A program made the position numbers and the translations under genes. Positions 12,301-24,771 of a stretch of DNA of 64,000 bases are shown piece after piece. How positions within the stretch are numbered: position 1 is the stretch's first letter; each line of letters opens with the position of its first letter. The notes under the pieces are model-generated. The model had not been told where the DNA came from and did no database searches. It saw only the letters and a list, made by a program, of their open reading frames with translations. Source of the stretch: Silene latifolia (lineage: Eukaryota; Streptophyta; Magnoliopsida; Caryophyllales; Caryophyllaceae); contig NC_133530.1 of assembly GCF_048544455.1 (NCBI RefSeq), positions 19,273,748 to 19,337,747 of the forward strand, in the 5' to 3' direction.

Positions 12301-15300
12301 CAACAGCTTGGCAACAATATCTTCCTTCACAGCAAAAATGTAACAAATTCAACCCACTAAGGTATCCACGAAAGGTCAATAAAAACAAAAATGAACGTGA
12401 AGTAAAATAGAAGTTAGCAACATCACGTCCGTGAAGTTCAAAACATCACTCAATACCGGCCTTCATCTGCCAGACTGTCAATGAAGACAGGCACACAAGT
12501 ACTATAAACAACGTTACTCCAGTGCCTCAAGAGTTTCCACAAGTTGCGAGGTAGGAGGGAGGAGGGGTCATCGGATGTACGCAGCACTACCCTTGTGTTA
12601 GCAACAGAAAGAGGCTTTTCGAATGACCCAGAGTGAAAATTGAAACTTTTTAACTACTCAACACTCAATTTGCTTCCCAGGCCAAAGCAAAATATCACAA
12701 TAAGAATTACCCAGAGCAGGAGACAATTAGAATGATCACGAGTTTCAAAATTAAAAAAAGAACCCAAAGTCTGATTTCATTGGGCGTACCTTTCTAGGGG
12801 AGGCCTTGCTCATTGGGATATCAAGCACATCACAAAATTCCAGCAACTTCTCTTTGACTATCTTGTCAAGTTTCTCCTTTATTTTCAGCTTTTGTTTCTC
12901 CTGCAACGGTACTTGATAACATAAGAGCTCCAGCTACGCACTTCGAATTAAGTGCAGTAACATTTAATGCAAAAGCAGTGAAAATGATCTGTATAATTAG
13001 ATGAAGCTTATAGGTCAAGTTGTGTACACACTTTACTCTGTAGACATTTGTATATATCCTAAGAAAACTTATATGTCCTTTGTTTGAAGAGAAGGATTTA
13101 GAGGAAAAAGAAGGGAAGCAATCTCCCTTGTTTGGATAGCAATATGCCAATATGGGATCGACAGAAATGAAGAGGGAGGGAAATGGAGGGACCCATTTTC
13201 CATCCCACAAGCCAAATTAAATCCATCAATATAGGAAAGATTTGGATGCCCAGATGACTGCCTCCAGATAAGTGACGAATCACTAAAAGATGGCGAGCAG
13301 GCACATGTAAATAATTGCTTTGTTCTCTGTTTGACACGAATGACAATCACAGAGAAAAAGGATTTCGATTAGCTTAGTTCCTCACACTAAGTTTAAATTG
13401 AGCAAAAAACCAAGAACATACACAAAAGATGACAAGGCATATTAGCGACATGTTAACCCACTACATTATGTAGTAGTTTTTTTTTAGTTGAAAAGGAGGG
13501 CACTAAGGTAGTGAAGCAGTTTACCTTATCGTCATGCCATACAAAACCAGAAAATCGTGATACATTATGCTTAACTTGAGCCGCCTGCAACAAGAACAAA
13601 CAGAAAATTTTCAGATTAGTACGATAAGAGAGCTTTATCTGAGGTGCACACTTACGGTAACATTCAACTTGGCTTGCGGACTAGTAAAAATTTAACTTCT
13701 CAAAAACACTATACACACTCTTTAATTACATCATTAACATGCAGCAATTCAACATGTGAGCATATTGCGAACAATAAGTTACTAAAGTATGCGGTCCTGT
13801 TTAAACCGACACATTGCAGCACATAATCTAGAAAAAGGTATCAAAAGTGAATCTCTCTTCGTGATGTGACTATATAGAATACTTGGAGATTTCCTCCTCT
13901 AGCCCGATACTCTTTATTCTTTATATCTCAAAAAATACATTATTCAATTGCATGCAACGATTCAATATTTCAATATGTGAGAAAAGAGCATATTCCAACC
14001 AATTGCAAGATACTAGAATATGCTGAGCTTGTACACCAGCCCACTGCAGCAAGTATCAAAAGTTAATTATCTTCTGACTCCTGGTGATATGACTACATAG
14101 AATATTTGGAGATTTCGGCTCTGGCCCAGTACTCCGTATATTTCAGAAGGCCAAAACAAATTCATCTAATATAGATTACAATGACTCGCTCGTACCCGTT
14201 TGAGTAAATAATTAAAAGCAAATGTGTTTGCTTAACCTATTAACCGCCTACGGCTAACCTTACCATTTCAGCCAGAAAAACGGGCAGTGACTAGAGAATC
14301 TGCGTCAATCTCAACGGTACACTTAATTTTAGAACACTACTTTCTATATAGATCTGAATTTGACGTTCAAAGTTTATAATTTTCAAAAAGTTGAGGATGG
14401 TTGGAGGGCAGAGGTACTTTCTACATAGATCTGAATTTGACGCTCAATATTTATAATTTTCACAATGTTGGGGAGGGTTGGAAGGTAGAGGTGATGGGAA
14501 ATGAAGCAACGGTGAGGTAGGTTTCAGATGGGGTGATGGGGACAAACTTCAGTTTATGCCATATTAGATAGATGTGTAGCAGCGGTAGTAAATGAAAGCC
14601 AAAAAATAGAGGCACGTAATTAATAATTGAGATATATTTCCACCATTAACATATAAGAAAATACATGATAGGAATGGAAATTTTGTTTCATTCGCTTTAT
14701 TACCTAGTATGTTATGTTTTCCGTATCTTTTAATCACCTTATACAAACTTTATGGTTTCACATTGGTTATCGTGAAGACTCTAAATCAATAGTGTACCTT
14801 TTGGCTTTATACTGAAACTGCAATGAAATTATTTGCCCTTTTCCCTACCTCTTTTTTTCTCATCGATCCCTTTAGCATGTCTTTCACTACTCTATCATCC
14901 TTCACTTCTATTACTTTATTCTTCAACCTCACTAATCTCCACATAACAGACCTCTTGTGACTGTCTTATACCTAAAAGTCGGGGTATCGAATCCGCTCTA
15001 ATACCATAGAATCGCAAATTATTCGCACATGTTCATACTAATGTTTCATTAAATCGGATGTATCAGGCACTGAATTAATTATGTATCGCATATGTGAATC
15101 AAAGTATATTTAGCGAATTAGGTAACCCTGCTTGAAAGCATAAAGCTCCAGCAACCAAAGCGTTTATACAAGATTCGTATAAAATTCTTGTCGAAACAGA
15201 TTATCTCGTTTTAGAGGCGAACAAGAGACGTTTATTTTTTTGCTTATCATATCTGTACCTCTACCATATAACAAATGACAAGTAGTGTATCACTCGCCAC

Positions 15301-18300
15301 AAACAGTAAGCAAAATTGCTTCAATTTCTCTTTTTTATTAACTTTCAAAACGTTTTCCATATATTGTGGATTTGTGGTTATTAGAGGCTAACATGAGAAC
15401 GCTCTTTCTCCCAGACACTGCCTCCATCCTCCCTTCCCCTTCTCATATCCTCCCAGTCCCCTGCCACATCTGATGGCATTCCCTCTTCTCATTAGCACAC
15501 CATTACTTTCCCCACTGGCCACTACCACAATTTCTCATAATCACCTTCTCGTTCCTGTCACCTTCACTGCTCCTCACTCTACCTTCACCCATCCTTCATC
15601 AGCCCTTACACAGCAAGAAACATCCCTTGTACAGTTGTAACTTGCAACCGCCTCTTTTCGTCTACTTGAAGACTCCACCAACCTCTAGTTTTCACTCTCC
15701 AACCCATACCTTTTTTTAGTGTGGCCATGTATACTAACCATTTTCCACTTTCAAGCGCGGATGTTTACCATACATACCTTCATGCTGGTGGTGGTGGTGG
15801 TGTGAGTGTGTTCGGGGGGGGGGGGGGGGGATTTTATTCACATTCAATAATACCCACCCACCTTCTCAGACTCTCGCACACAAAGAAATAAAAGAGCAAA
15901 AAAAAGTACTATCTCCACTTTTCCTACATTTAGGTTCTTCAATCAATCAACATCCATGAATATATTCTGCCATTTCGAAGATTTTTCAAATTTTAGTTAA
16001 CTAATAGATATTTAAAATTTAGATGAACTACCTAAAACTGTTAATTTGAAATAGTGAATTTGCTTAAAATTTATGATTCCCACAAGTTATTGTCTAACAA
16101 TTTGCTTATAAAAAACCAATTTGGTCCATTTGGCAGGTCAGGTCCATTCAAATTTCGGTCCGGTTCAGTAGTTCGTCCACCTTTTTGCCTTAGTTCAATC
16201 TCGGTCCACCTAGTTCAATCAGGTCTAGTCCTATTTCAGTCCGGTCCCGACAGTAGAGACCCTCAGGCGGCTCTTCAGGATTCACATCAACATCTAGAGA
16301 GTTCCAACGTACAATAAATAAATAAAAAACAACTCGAAATTGAACTCTTCAAGAACAGTCTCTAAATGCCAAGATACACAGAATAAAAATGTATATGAAA
16401 CAAATGGAAATGCATAAGGAACACACACACACAAAGGAACATAAGGATGAAAATTGGTGGTCGTTAATTAAGCCATGCTCTCATATCTAGTGTACTACTA
16501 AGTACTAACAAGAAACATTGGATTTCACTTGTTTAACCACTCAAATATGAATGTAGTGAATTTCAGGATCAAGAACGGGATCCAACTAGACAGAATGAGA
16601 CTGTGCTCTATAGGGGAAGACTTCTATATAAGACAAATATATTGGTTTCACACACCTTTCCTCTTCTCCCATACAGAATGGTATGAAGCAACTTAAATGT
16701 CTCCTCAGTCTTTTTCCTTGACAGCTTGTATGCAACTGTAATTCAAAATATGTCAGTACAGCATAAACCTACATATAATGCAACGTCATCAATCAGAAAT
16801 TCAGAAGCAAGTGTAGATAATTCAGGTGATCATGAAATACTATACCGCTTCACATACTAACTCTATACTGGTAAGCACACATGTGCATAATACCAGAGAA
16901 TCGCGTTACAATCTACAGCTCAACATATTGCATCAATTCGAATGAGCATAACTGCACATGCTTACCGTGTGATACAGAAGTTTAACACAATTTGCAGACA
17001 AAGGTATATACAATACAAATGATTAGAAAGCAAAAAAACTACATTAGTGACTATTATGAAGATACTCGGAGAAGTCTTATAGCTTAGTGGGAGAGAAAGC
17101 TCTGTCCAGAGAGAGAACTTTTTGCCAAAACTATACATAGAATTCGATCCCGTCACAAAAAATTACTATGCTCATATGCGGCCAACCAGGTTTTAAAATA
17201 GTTGCCGAACAGAAAAATTAATTATCTTTTGTCAAAGAGTAAATATATATTACCAAACCACTCAAGTACTCTTGACTAATCAATGAAACAAACCCAGGCT
17301 TCACTGATCTCCCTAGACAATAACCAATGTGAAAATCTATAATTTAAAATTAAAAGGCATGCAGAACTTGGTAGTTCTCTAAAACAAATATTATATGCAA
17401 ATGAATAAGGTACTAATTATCATCAGTATACTGCACAAACTAATTTCCTTGTTATATACGGAAGAGTTAGTGATGATCACACTGATATCCTTGGACAAAA
17501 ATCACTCGATCCAATTAAACCGCCATTCAGTTCAAGAAAATCACAAAACCAAACTGCGCAAACAAATCTATTAAGATTATGATTTTATTAATACACAGCC
17601 ATGAGCATTGGAGTAGTAATGCATATAAACAAGAAGTTATCAAAAGGGACATTCCTACATATATGAAAAGGAGCGATTCAGAGGAAAAAGAGAAAGATTC
17701 ATACTATTGGGTATGTCTTTCAGTTGCGTGCCGCAACCCTGCAATATCAAGCTAACACTTCAGTAAAAATATAAAAATGGCCAGTTAAAAAAAATGCATG
17801 AGGCTTAGGGCATTCCACCTTCTCGATGTGAAGTTCCCTAGAAGTATCTTTCTCAATTGCTGCAACCAACCTTTCAACAGATTTCCTCTCACGTACTGGA
17901 CGGTCAATAATAGGAGTCCTCGGTTCCAGCTCCTTTTCAACAACTTTTTTCTTTCTGTCAGAACTCTTATCTCGATCACTGTTTACCCTACTGCGTTTTT
18001 TTGAACCCTTCCCTTCCTTCTCATCTGTTTTCTCCTTCTCTTTCTTGTCTTCCTTATCCTCATCACTTTCCTTCACCTCATCACTTTCCTTTGGTTCTTC
18101 GCTATCCTTTACATTTTCATCTTCTTCCACCTCTTCACTTACCTTGGCCTCGTCATTTTCCGTTACTCCTTTATCATTTTCCTTTGCTTCTTCACTTTCC
18201 TTTGCTTCTTCACTGTCCTTTACCCCTTCACTTTCTTTTCCATCTTCACCTTCCTTAATCTCTTCTGTTTCCTCAACTTTCTCATCTTCAGACTCGGCCA

Positions 18301-18637
18301 CTTTATCCATTTTCTCATCTGAACCATCCGTTTTCCCCTCTGTCATACCTTCCTTGTTGTCATCTTTATCCAAGTTTTCCTCCACTTCCATTGCCTCAGT
18401 CTTAATCTCTTCCTTATCTTCTTCAATATCCGCTTTTTCCTTTACCTTTGTCTCTTCCTCGGCCTTTTCTTGCTTCTCCACAGCCTCCGTATCGTTCTCA
18501 TCCTTCTTATCTTCCTCCATTTCTTTCACTCCAGTCTCCTCCACCTTCTTCTCCACCCCACTCTCATCCGAAGCCCCCGACTCAACATCACTTTTCACCA
18601 CCTCCTTCACTTCCGCCTTCGTATCCTCCTCGCCCAT
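9310..18637 (-). CDS. DEK domain-containing chromatin-associated protein (11 coding exons)
   Basis: Coding exons by eye, in transcript order: 18637-17819, 17738-17705, 16735-16656, 13584-13525, 12900-12790, 12324-12244, 12132-12064, 11497-10975, 10537-10425, 10067-10037, 9473-9310. All have GT/AG borders and keep frame, giving about 694 aa. DEK proteins bind DNA and histones in the nucleus and shape chromatin. Residues 1-250 are Glu/Lys-rich and acidic. Next come RPVRERKSVERLVA, the KDIPN..LSRK..ETFKLLH..LYGRRGK block and FSGFVWH. A SAP-like stretch follows (EKLLEFCDVLDIPMSK, EDIVAKLLDFL), then a basic linker (GRKRKRPATKSG), a second acidic/Lys region with four NEEPKKEKK-type repeats, and the C-terminal DEK domain (PSDDELKNAICDILKEVDF..FTDILKQL..). 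Order and exon phases fit my memory of Arabidopsis DEK3. The start at 18637 (MGEEDTK) is preferred over the in-frame ATG at 18667. Confidence 0.9.
14339..14492 (-). repeat. Tandem duplication, 2 x 77 bp, in DEK intron 3
   Basis: Two adjacent copies start ACTTTCTA (14339 and 14416) and share AGATCTGAATTTGACG and TTTATAATTTTCA. They differ by scattered substitutions. Confidence 0.8.
15786..15830 (+). repeat. (GGT)n followed by a run of 17 G
   Basis: A GGT/GTG microsatellite runs into 17 consecutive G at 15814-15830. On the transcribed DEK strand this is C-rich. The length is likely to vary or be misassembled. Confidence 0.85.
16736..17704 (-). other. Intron 2 of the DEK gene
   Basis: It runs from the donor CCAATA|GTATGA (minus strand) to the acceptor TTACAG before the exon-3 TTGCATACAAG. 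It is AT-rich. The only ORF of note (16962-17156) is an intronic shadow. Confidence 0.7.
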
Positions 18638-19100
18638 TATAAACACCTTCCACCACAGAAAACTCAAATCACACTATTCTCTCCCTACAACCTCGGCAAT
18701 TCCAGAATCTACGCAACGAAACCGTAAATATCAGTTCTTTAACCTAAAATCACATCTTTCAAATCACACACCACAAACCCAAGAATCTTGCCAATGCACA
18801 AATAAGAGATTGCCGAGATTACAAGCTAAAACACATTAAAAATAATAATAATAATAATAATAATTACTTACAAAATGCACAAAAATTGGAAACCCTAATG
18901 CTGACGAACGGTAACATTTTGCGTCTATAATTAACCGCGAAAAAGGCGAATTGAAGAGGAAAACAGCGAAAATTGATAAAATTGAAATGAAAATTACAGG
19001 AAATCGAAAAACTTACATTGAATTAATGGCGGATTAATGGAGATTCGAAGGTTCGAAAAGAGCTTGTTCGACGACTTGCACTATTATCACTCTCTCCTCT
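18638..19100 (-). promoter_or_regulatory. 5' UTR and probable leader intron of the DEK gene
   Basis: On the minus strand, CAAT|GTAAGT at 19016 is a strong splice donor. A possible acceptor (GGTTGTAG) lies near 18690, so the leader probably contains an intron of about 330 bp. An (AAT)n microsatellite lies inside it. The first transcribed bases are likely near 19090. No clear TATA box was found. Confidence 0.5.
18841..18864 (+). repeat. (AAT)n microsatellite
   Basis: About eight AAT units lie in the probable leader intron of the DEK gene. Confidence 0.9.
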
Positions 19101-19630
19101 TTGTTTTGTTTTGCTGCTATTATGAATAAAATATTAATGAAGGGTATTTTCGGCAATATAACTATATGGCATCTTTGGGGAATGGAAAGTGTATTTTAAA
19201 TTAGGGTATTTTGGGAAATTTGGTGGTCTTTTAGTTCTTATGTTTGGGGTGTTTTTGGGTCTTGGGTTGTCAATTCGGGTTTGGGTGTGAAATTTTTGGC
19301 GGATCATGAATGAATTTGGAGGGGGCTTATCGTGTCATTTGTGTTTTTTTGGGGGCATAAACATCTTTTTTTCGGTGTAATATCCGCTTTAGTTTATACT
19401 TGAGAGTGACAAGTTTATTAGGACGGTGAAAATCTCTACCAATTAATTTAAATGCTTATAGGTCAGAATGATCGACTTATTTTAATTTTTTAGAATTATA
19501 TATTAGTGACAATATTGTTTTCGTGGTCAACGCAGCAGTTGACGACAATCAAGTACATTGTAAGATGTAACCACCACAATTGTGTCCTTACTTTTCCGAT
19601 ATTGTTTACGGTAATGTTAAACTCGTTAAT

Positions 19631-19868
19631 AGGGGTGTTTGGTTAGAACTTTTTGAAATGGATTCAATCCATTATAGTGTTTGGTTGGAATGGATTTTAT
19701 CCATTCCAACTCTTTGGAACCCATGCTCATTTATTACTTCAATCCACCTTATTCTACTACTATATCCATTTTCGAATCGAACCAAACACTTATGAACAGG
19801 TATGGAGTTCTAACTCCATACATCTATAGTATCACAATCTATTACAATACTTGAACCAAATGACCCTT
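19631..19868. mobile_element. Probable PIF/Harbinger (Tourist-like) MITE
   Basis: The left end AGGGGTGTTTGGTT and right end ACCAAATGACCCTT are imperfect inverted repeats about 240 bp apart. Internal sequence repeats the GTTTGGTTGGAATGGATT theme in both orientations. No clean 3-bp TSD was found, so the boundaries are approximate. Confidence 0.45.
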
Positions 19869-21044
19869 AAAAGTTTTTTATTTTTACAAGGTATAATATC
19901 TAGATTGATTCTGAAGCATAAGATTAACCTGTTTCGTCATTTTGGATAATAGGGATGAATTGAAGCCACTGATTTTCAAAACAATTCCAAAGATTTGCAC
20001 AATAATGTCCAATTGAAGTCATAAAGTCGACAACTTTATTGGATTGACAAAAATAGTGTTTAAGAATCACGTCGTCGGGGAAACAAAAATTTCACATATT
20101 TGATATTCGATATTTCTCATGAAATTTGTCAAGTATTTTGAATTGAGTTAATACAAAGATTAACTCCTTTAATCATCAACTTTGAGACTTCTATCGATTT
20201 AGTTGTTAGAACGCATTTCTTTAATGCAAGAGTATCAACAAAATACTATTACCATATCCGTTTACTCCAAATAACGAAATTACCTTACCGTTATGATTTC
20301 GCACAGAGTAACCCAACTATATTTTAGTATCATTTGATCTAATCTAGATTCATTAAAATTAGATTAGGAAAATATTTGTAATGTTTTTCCAACTCTATTT
20401 CATCATTATTATTCATATGATTCTTCACTCACTCGCCTATATAAGGATGATTAAAATCTTTAAACTTCTGAAATAATTTTAACTACCTCATGAAAAGAGA
20501 GAGCACTTAATTCATAAGTTGGAAAATGTGTAATCCAAATACAAATTGTAATAAGAGGAGTAACTCGTGTGTTTATAATGCGGTGAACTTTATTTTCATT
20601 CATCAAATGTGGCACATTAAAATATCGATAAGACAAATAATATGAACCCTTAACAACGATACTATGATCTAGCGATCTAATCACTTTTAAGTCTCTAACC
20701 AACCTGAGGATGTTGGATCACCTGATGAGTAGTATTTTAGTCGTATTTTACCCCGCATTTATACCCTATTCCGACTCGATTTTGCGTGCTTAAATGATTA
20801 AAAAGCTAGTTTCATTAACTAATTTAATAGTAATTAGTTATCTTAATTATGTTTAATCATTAATCGGATTTAATACATTATTAGTATAATTATTATTTTA
20901 TTAATAACGTGGGTAGGTGAGACGAAAAAGGAAGTCGGAGTTGCGAGTCGGATTTTGAGAAGGAATATCGGAGGGTGAAAATAAGCTAAGTATGGGAAAC
21001 AAGCAAGAAACAAGCTATATCGAGCATGTTTGCAGCGGTCTTTG

Positions 21045-21370
21045 CTGAGCTTTTTCGACCACCTCCGACCACTGTGGCAGCCACCACTCATCACCACTGA
21101 CCACCCTTCACTTCCTCCATCACAACCCAACCACCCATGGCTACCGCAACCACCCACAACAGCCACCATGAGCCCTTCTTCAACCCTCGTCCGTAAACAA
21201 TACAAACAACACTTACCTTATACACACGTCCTCCAACCACCATTACAGCCACCCACAACCACCGTGGCCACCACTCATCACCACTACAACCATCACCACA
21301 ATCACCCAACACCCCACAATCGCCGGCAACCACAACAGTGGCAACCACGACCCGCAACTACCTCCTTAAA
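21045..21370. repeat. CCA/ACC-rich low-complexity tract
   Basis: Imperfect CCACCA/CAACCACC repeats produce open frames on both strands (Pro/Thr-rich one way, Val/Gly-rich the other). These frames come from composition and are not genes. Confidence 0.7.
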
Positions 21371-21792
21371 CCACCTCGCATAAACACACCTGTTTGTCTA
21401 TGCCGGCAAACCGGCAGCCACCCTCCCCTACCGGTAGGCACCAACAGAGCTTAAATATGTCACTACTCTTATAATAAGACAAGCAATAAATATAATAGTA
21501 GGGTTGTTTTATTATGAAAATAGTAACATATTTGACCCGTTTACATCTTTAAACAGATATACCGGTCTACGATAAGACTAATGGTAGAATCAGACAAATC
21601 AGTTAGAAAAAATAATCGTAATGATGTACCACATTGACGTTTTTGGACTCTTTCGTCCTTTACTTTAATAATTGATGTCCTAACTCCTAAACACCATCCC
21701 CTCATAAACAGCGTTCATGTACGAACGAAATAAATCTTGGCCATTTTCGGTTAAGACGTAACCATGACGGTAATCAATATGTTCAAGGTTCG

Positions 21793-22395
21793 CAGGGCCG
21801 GTCCTCTAAATTTTGAGATCCTAAGCCAAAATTATAAAATAGGGCCCTTTAGAAATTTTGTTCTAACCAATTCACGTGTCATTTCCAATACAATTCAATC
21901 TTTAGCGACATCGATTAAAAAACGTGTATGTCGCACCAGTACTTTTTTTTATATTCAAGTGGTGACCCTTACAAGATGGTTAAAACTTAAAATCTACATA
22001 TGTGTACCATAGGAAAATTCCTCCATTTTAGCTATTCAGTGAAAATTTTATAATTCAATTCTTTTAACGTCAAAAAATTGTAAAAGATCGAAATTATTTC
22101 AAATATGGAGTAGATTATTACCTCTGTTAGATGAGTCCTTTGAGTGTATCACTTGTGTTTTAAAATTTTTGATGAAAAGTAGTCATAAAGGATAGAACAC
22201 AAGACAATCCACAATTTGGTAAGATGGTTAAACACTAGACTACTTTCCTAATTGAGAGTTTACATGTAATAATTCTAATTGACAAAAGGCTCAGGCTATA
22301 GCCTACATAGTGGACTTCTAGTTCCGCAATTGAGCCCCTATCAGACTTGGGCCCTTGTCAAAAAACCCCATCAAACAGGCCTCAGGGCCGCCCTG
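21793..22395. mobile_element. Non-autonomous hAT-like element (603 bp), TSD AAGGTTCG
   Basis: The ends are CAGGGCCGGTCC and, inverted, CAGGGCGGCCC. The 8-bp direct repeat AAGGTTCG lies at 21785-21792 and 22396-22403. An 8-bp TSD and CAGGG-type ends are hAT hallmarks. No transposase frame is present. Confidence 0.85.
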
Positions 22396-22425
22396 AAGGT
22401 TCGAATACCCGACTCCTAGATTATA

Positions 22426-22684
22426 CTCCCTTCATTTAACTTCACACTACATATTTGCTTTTTCATGTTTGTCAAGGTGTGTTTTTACGCGGTAAATATC
22501 TTTAACTATGTATTTGCAAAAATTATAAAAGTTAAATATTTTTAACGTATTTCTAAAGATGAATCAAACAAGATCTCACATGAATATATTGTCACTTACG
22601 TATTGAGAGAAAATTGAAATTAAAGGCTCACTTGTGAATAGTGTACAAAATAGAAATGTGTAGTGTGGAGTTTAATAGAAGAAG
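22426..22684. mobile_element. Stowaway-like MITE (259 bp)
   Basis: The ends CTCCCTTCATTTAACTTCAC and, inverted, CTTCTTCTATTAAACTCCAC are flanked by TA. A second CTCCCTCTATTTCACC end begins at 22687, which suggests a neighbouring related element with an unclear far end. Confidence 0.6.
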
Positions 22685-22686
22685 TA

Positions 22687-23781
22687 CTCCCTCTATTTCA
22701 CCAAGGCCATGTTCCACATTATTTTTGGGAAGTATTAAGATGATGAGAATATGTGGAGGAAAATGAAATATAAGTATATAACCTGGATTACTAGTGATCG
22801 ACTAATAAAGATCACAACTACTCGACTAACAAGCAAAGTGAAATATCTATGAATTTGTCATTTTAAAAAGTGGTGGGAATACTAACTTCGTCTCACTTAA
22901 TTATTTACCTTTTATATTTATTGTTTTTCTATTTACGGATCTTTTGTATTCAATATGAGTGTATTTTAATCAAATATAAATAAACTAATGTAGATCCCGC
23001 GCAAATGCACGGTAAATATAGGGCTTTTAATTTTTAGTATATTAGTTATAGATTTTAGATTTATATCTCGCGAATTTTTATAAAAAATAACTAATATTAA
23101 AATTAATCAACAGAATTGAATAATTCCATGAATTGTGTTTTTTATGAAAATATTTTAACTACATCAAATTTTTTAAAAAAATCTTTTTTCGCCATGAAGT
23201 TAATAATAAGAGATACCGTTTTTATGTATAGATTATTTTAAATGGAAAATTAGTTTAATAAATGAAAATCTAGTTTGTTTCCATATATAAGTTTGAACAA
23301 TTTAAAGGGAAAACTTTAGAAAATATGTATTCTCTTAATATATATAAGGATTTATACTTTTAAAATTTGCATCTCATTAATATTTATCAGCTCGGTCCAT
23401 TGTATTTTGATATGAAAAACTAATAAAAAAATTTATTTAAGTTGTGAATTTTTTTTAGTGAATGTTTTTTGTTACGAAGCTAATAGTAAGCATGTGGCAA
23501 GTTATTCTCTACCATAATAATTATTGCATTACTGAAAAATTTAGTAACTTATACTTTATAATTTAATAATTTAATCTTATTTTAATGAAAAACCATAATT
23601 ATGAATTTATTTTAAAAAATTAGAGTTTATTTATAAGAATTCATTGAAAAGATAATAATGTAATGAAAGAAAATTTTATTTATTACCTTATTTAGCTAGA
23701 TACTTTTTGGAGGGAAAATTAAGAGAATTTTTATTCTCTTAGTAGTAGGGGGATGATGAATAACTTTCTCCATGAAACTAA
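22687..23781. other. AT-rich intergenic DNA, no gene seen
   Basis: The stretch is strongly AT-rich with many short runs and no usable open frame. GATCCCGCGCAAATGCACGG near 22994 resembles the GAATGCCCGTGCGTTGCAACGG motif near 26310 and 26810 and may be a decayed transposon end. Confidence 0.5.
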
Positions 23782-24417
23782 GGGGGCGTTTGGTTAGAGA
23801 AAGGGAAAGGGAAACGAAATTAGAAAGGGTAAGAGGGGAAAAGATAAGGGATTACCTAAAACTTAACTAGTTGTTTAGTTACATCAATAAAATAAAGTGT
23901 GGTGGGTTGTGGTTTGTTTTGGTATGCGGGCGGTGGTTTAGGTGGGGTGGTGGTGGTGGTGGCATCATGGTGGTGGTGGTGGCAGTAGGTTGGCTATGGT
24001 GGTGGTGATGGTGGTGGCGGCGTCATGGTGGTTGTGGTGATGGTGTTGTGGTGGTGGTTTATATGGGGTGGCTATAGTGGTGGTTTTGGTGGTGGTGGTG
24101 GTGGCGGCGGCGTCGTGGTGACGTCATGGTGGTTGTGGTGGTGGTGATGGTGGTAGTGGCGTCATGGTGGTTGTAGCGGTGGTGGCGACTAGTGTAGTGA
24201 GAGTCGCAAGTGTAGTGGCAAGTAAATAAGGTGGTTGAAGGGTAACAAAGGTAATGAAATCTCATACCTTGGGGGGTGAGGGGGGTAAGGAATTAGATGG
24301 ATTGAAGGGTAATTGAGGGAGTTTCATTCTCTTTGTTTGTGTCAAACAAACACTAACAAAGAAAATCAATAACTTTGTTTCTCTTTCTCTCTTATAGACC
24401 TCCAACCAAACGCCCCC
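23782..24417. mobile_element. Tourist-like (PIF/Harbinger) element, 636 bp, TSD TAA
   Basis: There are perfect 14-bp terminal inverted repeats GGGGGCGTTTGGTT. TAA flanks both sides (23779-23781 and 24418-24420). The interior contains a long GGT-rich microsatellite-like stretch (about 23940-24190) and no transposase. Confidence 0.85.
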
Positions 24418-24771
24418 TAAATTAATGAAATGACATTGGTGTTTATTTCCTAATAAGCCAATTAAAGAATTAGTGGAGTACTTGTTATTAGGCAAACAAC
24501 ATTACATTTTTTTACATTTCATTACCCAATTTCTACGGTTAAGACGAAGTTATCGTAACAATAGATTGCGGGTTAAAAAATAAAAACGCCTTCCCTTATG
24601 TCCTAAAAAAAATTAGGTTTCATTATTCTAATAAATTCTCCTGAAAATCAAGTAAAATACCAACATTAAAAAAACAGCTCAGAATTAAATTAATCATTAC
24701 ATAAAAAACCAGAAAGTATTACATTATTTTTGATCATAACATTTCTTTTTTAAAAAAAAAACATCACTAAT

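Larger units (their letters stand above)
13585..16655 (-). other. Intron 3 of the DEK gene (3071 bp)
   Basis: This is by far the longest intron of the gene. It lies between the GRRGK exon and the AAQVK exon. It holds a 77-bp tandem duplication, a (GGT)n/G17 tract and diverged low-complexity sequence, but no transposon with clear ends. ORFs inside it are short and match nothing I recognise. Confidence 0.8.
19141..21784. other. Intergenic, mostly AT-rich, no gene seen
   Basis: This is the spacer between the DEK promoter and a hAT-like element. It contains one probable Tourist-like MITE and a CCA-rich low-complexity stretch. ORFs here are short and either low-complexity or AT-rich chance frames. 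Confidence 0.6.

Noticed and set aside
12866..13350. Overlapping minus-strand frames of 82-114 codons
   Set aside because: They lie mainly in a DEK intron, have no family resemblance and are not needed for the exon chain.
18045..18839. 264-codon Ser-rich open frame on the plus strand
   Set aside because: It is the antisense shadow of DEK exon 1; Glu/Lys codons read backwards give Ser/Phe/Leu. The minus frame has splice sites and family similarity.
21030..21383. 117-codon Pro/Thr/His-rich frame and its minus-strand counterpart
   Set aside because: Produced by CCA-rich low complexity; no start context or conservation signal.
24059..24265. Minus-strand Thr/His-rich frame
   Set aside because: Made by the GGT-rich interior of the Tourist-like element.
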